Shown: positions 59,611 to 64,000 of the stretch, one piece after another
How positions within the stretch are numbered: position 1 is the first letter of the stretch
How the letters are laid out: each line of letters starts with the position of its first letter
NCBI RefSeq assembly: GCF_021502655.1
Contig: NZ_JAKFFT010000009.1
Span: 186,001-250,000, forward strand
From: Dyadobacter sp. CY347
Lineage (GTDB): Bacteria > Bacteroidota > Bacteroidia > Cytophagales > Spirosomataceae
Length of the DNA: 64,000 nucleotides
Reading direction: 5' to 3'
Notes under the pieces: model-generated
Database searches by the model: none
What the model saw: only the letters and a program-made list of their open reading frames with translations
What the model was told of the DNA's origin: nothing
Translations under genes and position numbers: made by a program

Positions 59611-60963
59611 ATGAATAGACGCGATTTTATTCAAAAAGCCACAATGGCCGGACCCGCTATCGGGATACTGCCATCATTGTATTCAAACGAAGCAAGAATT
59701 GCTGATAAAGTGCGGCTTGGCTTTATTGGCGTAGGCCTTCGCGGCCGCAGCCATCTGGAACAGGCGCTTTACAGAAAAGACGTGGAAGTGAACGCGATCT
59801 GTGACATTGATCCTGCTGCCATTAACTTTTCACTCGAACAAATCAAAAAATCAGGACGAAAGGCACCGGCAGTTTACGGCAAAGGGGATGAGGATTTTTT
59901 GAACCTTGTCAAACGCGACGATCTGGACGGCATACTCATCGCCACACCCTGGCAATGGCACGTGCCTATGACATTGGCTGCGATGAATGCCGGGAAATAT
60001 GCGGCAGTAGAAGTCTCCGCAACAGTTACGCTGAAAGAATCCTGGGACCTGGTGGATACTTTTGAAAAAACAGGCTCGCATTGCATGATCCTGGAAAATG
60101 TTTGTTACCGCCGGGATGTCATGGCCATTCTGAAAATGGTGCGCGAAGGAATGTTCGGAGAAATGACCTACGCACATTGCGGTTATCAGCACGATCTGCG
60201 ATCCGTTAAACTCAACGACGGCAAAAGCAATGGCGGCGTGGGTGTGGAATTTGGCGAGAAAGGATTTTCCGAAGCCAAGTGGCGCACGCAGCATTCAGTA
60301 GACCGCAATGGCGACATCTATCCGACACACGGTTTAGGCCCCGTTGCACATTGGCTGGACATTAACCGCGGAAACAGCTTTTCCTATCTGACTTCAACAG
60401 CCACGAAATCAAGGGGATTGCATAAATATATTGTAGATCACGGCGGGAAAGACCACCCGAATGCCAAAGTTAATTTCAAGCTCGGCGACATTGTAACGAC
60501 TGTAATTCAGTGCCATAATGGCGAAAACATCGTGCTCGTTCATGACACTAACTCGCCACGTCCCTACTCGCTGGCTTTCCGTGCGCAGGGAACAAACGGC
60601 ATCTGGATGAATGACGGCAACAGTATATATATAGAAGGTGTTTCTCCCAAAGAGCACACAGCCGAGCCCGACAAGGCATATTTAACCAAAAATGATCATC
60701 CTTTATGGTCGAAATACGCGAAAGACGCCGAAAGTGCAGGCCACGGCGGCATCGACTATTTTGTATTGAGAGGATTTATTGAATCCATTAAAAGAAAAAC
60801 GGCACCGCCCATCGACGTGTACGACGCGGCGACTTGGAGTGCTATCAGCCCATTATCAGAATTATCCATTGCAAAAGGAAGCGCACCGGTTGAAATCCCT
60901 GACTTCACAAGAGGCAAATGGAAAACCAACAAGCGCATTTTCGGGCTCAATGATGAATATTAG
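59611..60963 (+). CDS. Gfo/Idh/MocA family protein, GH109-like glycosidase
   Basis: A 450-residue exported protein. It begins with a twin-arginine type signal (NRRDFIQKATMAGPAIGILP), then a Rossmann fold with VRLGFIGVGLRGRSHLEQAL and AICDIDPAA. Features close to GH109 (NAD-dependent alpha-N-acetylgalactosaminidases) are IATPWQWHVPMTLAAMNAGK, ILENVCYRRDVMAILKM and YPTHGLGPVAHWLDINRG, where the His of THGLGP corresponds to the catalytic His. GH109 enzymes cut terminal alpha-GalNAc with a redox-assisted mechanism, using bound NAD. ATG at 59611 was preferred over TTG at 59599. It is followed by a sugar symporter and a GHMP kinase, supporting sugar use. A plain sugar dehydrogenase is the alternative. 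Confidence 0.85.
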   Translation: MNRRDFIQKATMAGPAIGILPSLYSNEARIADKVRLGFIGVGLRGRSHLEQALYRKDVEVNAICDIDPAAINFSLEQIKKSGRKAPAVYGKGDEDFLNLVKRDDLDGILIATPWQWHVPMTLAAMNAGKYAAVEVSATVTLKESWDLVDTFEKTGSHCMILENVCYRRDVMAILKMVREGMFGEMTYAHCGYQHDLRSVKLNDGKSNGGVGVEFGEKGFSEAKWRTQHSVDRNGDIYPTHGLGPVAHWLDINRGNSFSYLTSTATKSRGLHKYIVDHGGKDHPNAKVNFKLGDIVTTVIQCHNGENIVLVHDTNSPRPYSLAFRAQGTNGIWMNDGNSIYIEGVSPKEHTAEPDKAYLTKNDHPLWSKYAKDAESAGHGGIDYFVLRGFIESIKRKTAPPIDVYDAATWSAISPLSELSIAKGSAPVEIPDFTRGKWKTNKRIFGLNDEY

Positions 60964-61017
60964 GATCTCATTTTTCATTTTAAACTGCATAACCCTGACC
61001 AATTAATTTTAACCTAA

Positions 61018-62235
61018 ATGAACAACAAGAACAGCTACCTTGGCCCTCTCTTTATGATTGGCGTTATATTCTTTGTGATGGGTTTCATCACTTGGGTAAA
61101 CGGCACCTTGATTACATTTTTCAAAAAAGCATTTTCCCTTGACAACACCAGCTCCTATCTGGTGACATTCGCCTTCTTTATATCCTACACGGTCATGGCG
61201 ATCCCTTGCTCGTACGTTGTAAAAAAGACAGGTTTCAAAAACGGAATGTCGCTGGCATTGCTTGTAATGGCTGCAGGAACATTGATCTTCATTCCAGCCG
61301 CTGAAATGGCATCCTACCCCGTATTTCTGGTTGGTCTTTTCACAATCGGGATCGGTCTGACTGTTTTACAAACATCTTCCAACCCATACGCAACGATCCT
61401 CGGGCCTCGCGAAAGTGCAGCACAACGGATCAGTATTATGGGAATTGCCAATAAATCAGCAGGGATTTTGAGCCAGGTGATCATTGGTAAATTGCTTCTG
61501 TCGGGCGCAAGCTCAACAGATCCACAAGAAGAACTGGACAAAGTGGTTGTTCCGTATCTCGTTCTGACGGCCGTTTTGGTTGGTCTGGCAATTTTGATCC
61601 GTATGTCAAAAGGTCTGGTTGAAGTAAGCGAGGAAGAGGAAGCGCCGGTTGGGACATTGCCTGTTGTTGAAAAAACGAGCGTTTTCCAGTTTCCTAACCT
61701 TGTGTTGGGGGTGATTGCCTTGTTCTGTTATGTCGGTGTTGAAGTTATTGCCGGTGATACTATTATTAACTATGGCGTTTCGCTGGGCTTTGCGGAAGAG
61801 GAAGCGAGACTTTTTGGAACATATACATTGGGCGGAATGATGTTTGGCTACATTTTAGGCATTGTATTAATTCCTAAATACGTATCTCAACAAGCATATC
61901 TCATGTTTTCGGCCGTTCTGGGAATGGTGGTGACCATTGCTGCGATCTTCACGACAGGTTTTGCTTCTGTCATTTGCATTGCCATTTTAGGTTTTGCCAA
62001 TGCGGTGATCTGGCCGGCATTATGGCCTTTGGCTTTGAGCGGGTTAGGTAAGTTTACTAAAATTGCATCTGCGTTACTGGTGATGGGAATTTCCGGTGGT
62101 GCGGTGATGCCATTGATTTATGGCGGCATTGCGGATTCCATCAAAAACGAACAGCAGGCCTATTGGATCATGGTTCCATTATATATGTTTATCCTTTATT
62201 TCGGTCTGATTGGCCATAAAAAGAAAAGCTGGTAG
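61018..62235 (+). CDS. FucP-type sugar MFS transporter
   Basis: A 405-residue, 12-helix major facilitator of the fucose/glucose-galactose:H+ symporter (FHS) family. Diagnostic parts are FFVMGFITWVNGTLITFFKK in helix 1, LQTSSNPYATILGPRESAAQ in the first half, and FANAVIWPALWPLALSGLG in the second. It takes up free sugars with protons. The exact sugar is not readable; by context, N-acetylgalactosamine or galactose are candidates. It lies 54 bp after the GH109-like gene and 3 bp before the kinase gene. Confidence 0.9.
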   Translation: MNNKNSYLGPLFMIGVIFFVMGFITWVNGTLITFFKKAFSLDNTSSYLVTFAFFISYTVMAIPCSYVVKKTGFKNGMSLALLVMAAGTLIFIPAAEMASYPVFLVGLFTIGIGLTVLQTSSNPYATILGPRESAAQRISIMGIANKSAGILSQVIIGKLLLSGASSTDPQEELDKVVVPYLVLTAVLVGLAILIRMSKGLVEVSEEEEAPVGTLPVVEKTSVFQFPNLVLGVIALFCYVGVEVIAGDTIINYGVSLGFAEEEARLFGTYTLGGMMFGYILGIVLIPKYVSQQAYLMFSAVLGMVVTIAAIFTTGFASVICIAILGFANAVIWPALWPLALSGLGKFTKIASALLVMGISGGAVMPLIYGGIADSIKNEQQAYWIMVPLYMFILYFGLIGHKKKSW

Positions 62236-62238
62236 TTC

Positions 62239-63321
62239 ATGAGGATTTCGACTCCGGGCCGTATATGTTTATTTGGTGAACATCAGGATTATCTAGGATT
62301 ACCTGTTATTGCAGCAGCCATTTCGCGCAGGATCAGCATCGACGGACATTACCGCGATGACAATAAGATCATCCTGCATTTGCCCGATCTCGGGCTGAAA
62401 GAGGAATTTTCACTTCAAGATACATTTCCATACGTGGTGCAGCGGGATTATTTCCGCAGCACCATTAATATTTTAAAACGAAAAGGTTTATCATTTTCAA
62501 AAGGTTTTGAATGTGTAATCCAAGGTAACATTCCGATCAATTCCGGGACATCCAGCTCCTCTGCACTGATTGTCTCCTGGGCGCACTTTCTGGATAAAAT
62601 GAGCGATAACCCCGTTGGTTTTTCTCAAAAGGAACTCGGTGAGATAGCCAACGCGGCGGAAGTGCTTGAATTTGGGGAGCCCGGTGGGATGATGGATCAT
62701 TATTCAACGGCTATCGGCAATGTGATTTATCTCGAATCAACCCCCATCATCCATGTCGAAGCGCTGACGCCCACATTAGGAACATTCGTGTTAGGCGATT
62801 CTTTGGAAGCAAAGGACACATTGGGAATCCTCGCAAGATGCCGTTATGGAATGGAAGATGTGATTAAAAAAGTCACTAACTACGACCCCGAATTTTCCAT
62901 TTTCACCACACCTTATGACAAATGGAGTGACTATAAAGCGCAGCTTACCGATGACGAGCTGAGCCTTTTGAAAGCCAATCTGGAAGATCGCGATATTCTC
63001 ATTGAGGGGAAAGCCTTATTAAACCAAAGTGTTAACAGCCCCGTCGATGAAGTTTTTGACAAAAAATTCGGTGGTCTTCTTTACAAACATTACAAAAACC
63101 TGCGCGACCACAAACGGACCTCAACGCCGAAAATCGAACGCATGATGAATGCTGCATTATCTGTGGGCGCATTGGGCGGGAAAATCAATGGTTCGGGCGG
63201 CGGCGGTTGCATGTTTGCATATGCGCCGACCAGGGCCGAAGAAGTAGCAGAAGCCATTGAAAAAGAAGGTGGAAAAAGTTACATTATCACCGTTGATTCA
63301 GGAACACGGATCGAAAACTGA
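62239..63321 (+). CDS. GHMP kinase, galactokinase-like
   Basis: A 360-residue GHMP sugar kinase. Motif 1 is the galactokinase signature TPGRICLFGEHQDYLGLPV at residues 4-22, motif 2 (ATP loop) IPINSGTSSSSALIVSW, and motif 3 KINGSGGGGCMFAYAP near residue 315. The substrate loop (GEHQDY) is that of galactokinase-type enzymes; the closest role by context is phosphorylation of the sugar taken up by the FucP-like transporter, possibly GalNAc or galactose. It starts 3 bp after the transporter stop, so the two are co-translated. The length is shorter than some galactokinases (about 380). Confidence 0.87.
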   Translation: MRISTPGRICLFGEHQDYLGLPVIAAAISRRISIDGHYRDDNKIILHLPDLGLKEEFSLQDTFPYVVQRDYFRSTINILKRKGLSFSKGFECVIQGNIPINSGTSSSSALIVSWAHFLDKMSDNPVGFSQKELGEIANAAEVLEFGEPGGMMDHYSTAIGNVIYLESTPIIHVEALTPTLGTFVLGDSLEAKDTLGILARCRYGMEDVIKKVTNYDPEFSIFTTPYDKWSDYKAQLTDDELSLLKANLEDRDILIEGKALLNQSVNSPVDEVFDKKFGGLLYKHYKNLRDHKRTSTPKIERMMNAALSVGALGGKINGSGGGGCMFAYAPTRAEEVAEAIEKEGGKSYIITVDSGTRIEN

Positions 63322-63395
63322 GGCATTAAAATGCACGATTGTAATTCCGATTGTGTTTTTGTTTTAAGACCTTTGCCAATAATAATAACAACTCC

Positions 63396-64000
63396 ATGGC
63401 AGTAGTTACAGCTTCTGAAAAAACAACAAATCTTTACTGTCCCTCACTGACAGCATATAACAGGCGAAAGACCATCACAATCAATATCGGCGACCTTCCC
63501 ATGGGTTCCGATTATCCCATTCGCGTCCAGTCGATGACGACCGTGGACACGATGGATACGCAAGGCTCCATTGATGAAGTGATCAGAATGGTGGATTCGG
63601 GCTGTGAATATGTGCGCATTACGGCGCCTAGTGTAAAGGAAGCGCAGAATCTTGAAAACATCCGGAACGGCCTGCGCAAAGTTGGCATTAATGTTCCTTT
63701 GATTGCTGATATACATTTTACACCCAACGCGGCTGAGTTAGCGGCGAGGATCGTAGAAAAAGTTAGGATTAACCCCGGAAACTACGCCGACCGCAAGCGT
63801 TTCGAAGTGATCGATTACACGGACGCTTCTTATGCTGCGGAGCTGGAAAGAATTCGTGAAAAATTTATCCCGCTCGTGCGCATATGCAAGGAATATGGCA
63901 CCGCCATGCGCATTGGTACCAACCACGGTTCCCTATCCGACCGGATTTTAAGCCGTTATGGCGACACGCCGCTGGGCATGGTGGAATCTGCACTGGAATT
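63396..64000 (+). CDS. ispG: 4-hydroxy-3-methylbut-2-enyl diphosphate synthase, 3' end cut by window
   Basis: The frame opens at ATG 63396 and stays open to the end of the window, about 201 codons. It shows the IspG/GcpE N-terminal TIM barrel: PIRVQSMTTVDTMDTQGSID, CEYVRITAPSVKEAQNL, VPLIADIHFTPNAAELAA, KVRINPGNYAD and MRIGTNHGSLSDRIL. IspG is an iron-sulfur enzyme in the methylerythritol phosphate pathway to isoprenoids. The C-terminal part with the 4Fe-4S cysteines lies beyond the window. Bacteroidota enzymes carry a large insert after the barrel, which cannot be checked here. Confidence 0.95.
   Translation, partial: MAVVTASEKTTNLYCPSLTAYNRRKTITINIGDLPMGSDYPIRVQSMTTVDTMDTQGSIDEVIRMVDSGCEYVRITAPSVKEAQNLENIRNGLRKVGINVPLIADIHFTPNAAELAARIVEKVRINPGNYADRKRFEVIDYTDASYAAELERIREKFIPLVRICKEYGTAMRIGTNHGSLSDRILSRYGDTPLGMVESALE

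Noticed and set aside
1..64000. CRISPR arrays, rRNA genes and IS transposases
   Set aside because: Looked for regular short repeats with unique spacers, 16S/23S-like sequence and DDE-type transposase motifs; none was seen. The only regular arrays are the coding repeats at 39422-42400 and a short 14-bp repeat.

Overview
The window is chromosomal DNA of a Bacteroidota bacterium, most like the Cytophagales (Dyadobacter/Spirosoma type). The evidence is two giant secreted proteins ending in type IX secretion (T9SS) sorting domains, tRNA promoters of the Bacteroidota form TTTG/TTG-N19-TAnnTTTG, and typical families: GH3-like adenylate enzyme, DUF4907, GH109, FucP-type symporter, PVC-type cytochrome dehydrogenase, IntDOT-like integrases. 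No rRNA, CRISPR array or IS transposase was seen. Two tRNA genes are present, Lys-UUU and Leu-GAG. All identifications come from reading the sequence and from memory of the families; no database search was run.

Layout. 1-5.3 kb is an accessory region: the 3' part of a DarG-type macrodomain antitoxin, an FRG-domain gene, a decayed AAA/OLD-like nuclease pseudogene directly upstream of it, and a PemK/MazF toxin-antitoxin pair. 5.4-11.1 kb is a minus-strand cluster for exported catabolism: SGNH hydrolase, 1153-residue propeller/HEAT/cytochrome c protein, ThuA-like protein. 11.2-13.2 kb is an aldo/keto reductase plus AraC regulator. 13.3-28.2 kb holds a periplasmic VWA protein, a second SGNH protein, an ArsR-SRPBCC-DoxX stress operon, a TPR histidine kinase, katG, a second AraC regulator with an epimerase, and a 7TM receptor with its own HTH. 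28.4-34.9 kb encodes a DUF4907 protein and a roughly 2030-residue T9SS multidomain protein.

35.1-38.1 kb is a small integrative element in the 3' end of tRNA-Lys, flanked by diverged ~83-bp repeats that copy the tRNA end and its terminator. 38.7-43.0 kb is a second T9SS protein made of eleven ~90-residue repeats. 43.1-45.3 kb is an ECF sigma/YCII/DoxX group. At 45.4 kb tRNA-Leu is followed at once by another integrase and accessory genes to about 49.2 kb, including two membrane-anchored proteins of a shared unknown architecture. From 49.5 kb the content is mostly housekeeping: dNK, TrhO, SurE, GH3-like, LysE, NUDIX, CDF transporter, FolE/QueD, a GH109-symporter-GHMP kinase cassette probably for amino-sugar use, and the start of ispG.

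The most useful new observation is regulatory. The two paralogous AraC genes each lie at the end of a transcription unit whose promoter carries a pair of direct repeats spaced exactly 21 bp, with half-site TTYGGMTAMA, about 50 bp before the first start codon. Other points worth a look are a six-bladed kelch propeller inserted inside one Ig-like domain of the T9SS protein, an exact 810-bp higher-order repeat in the other T9SS gene, and an integrase start codon abutting the T-tract of the tRNA-Leu terminator.
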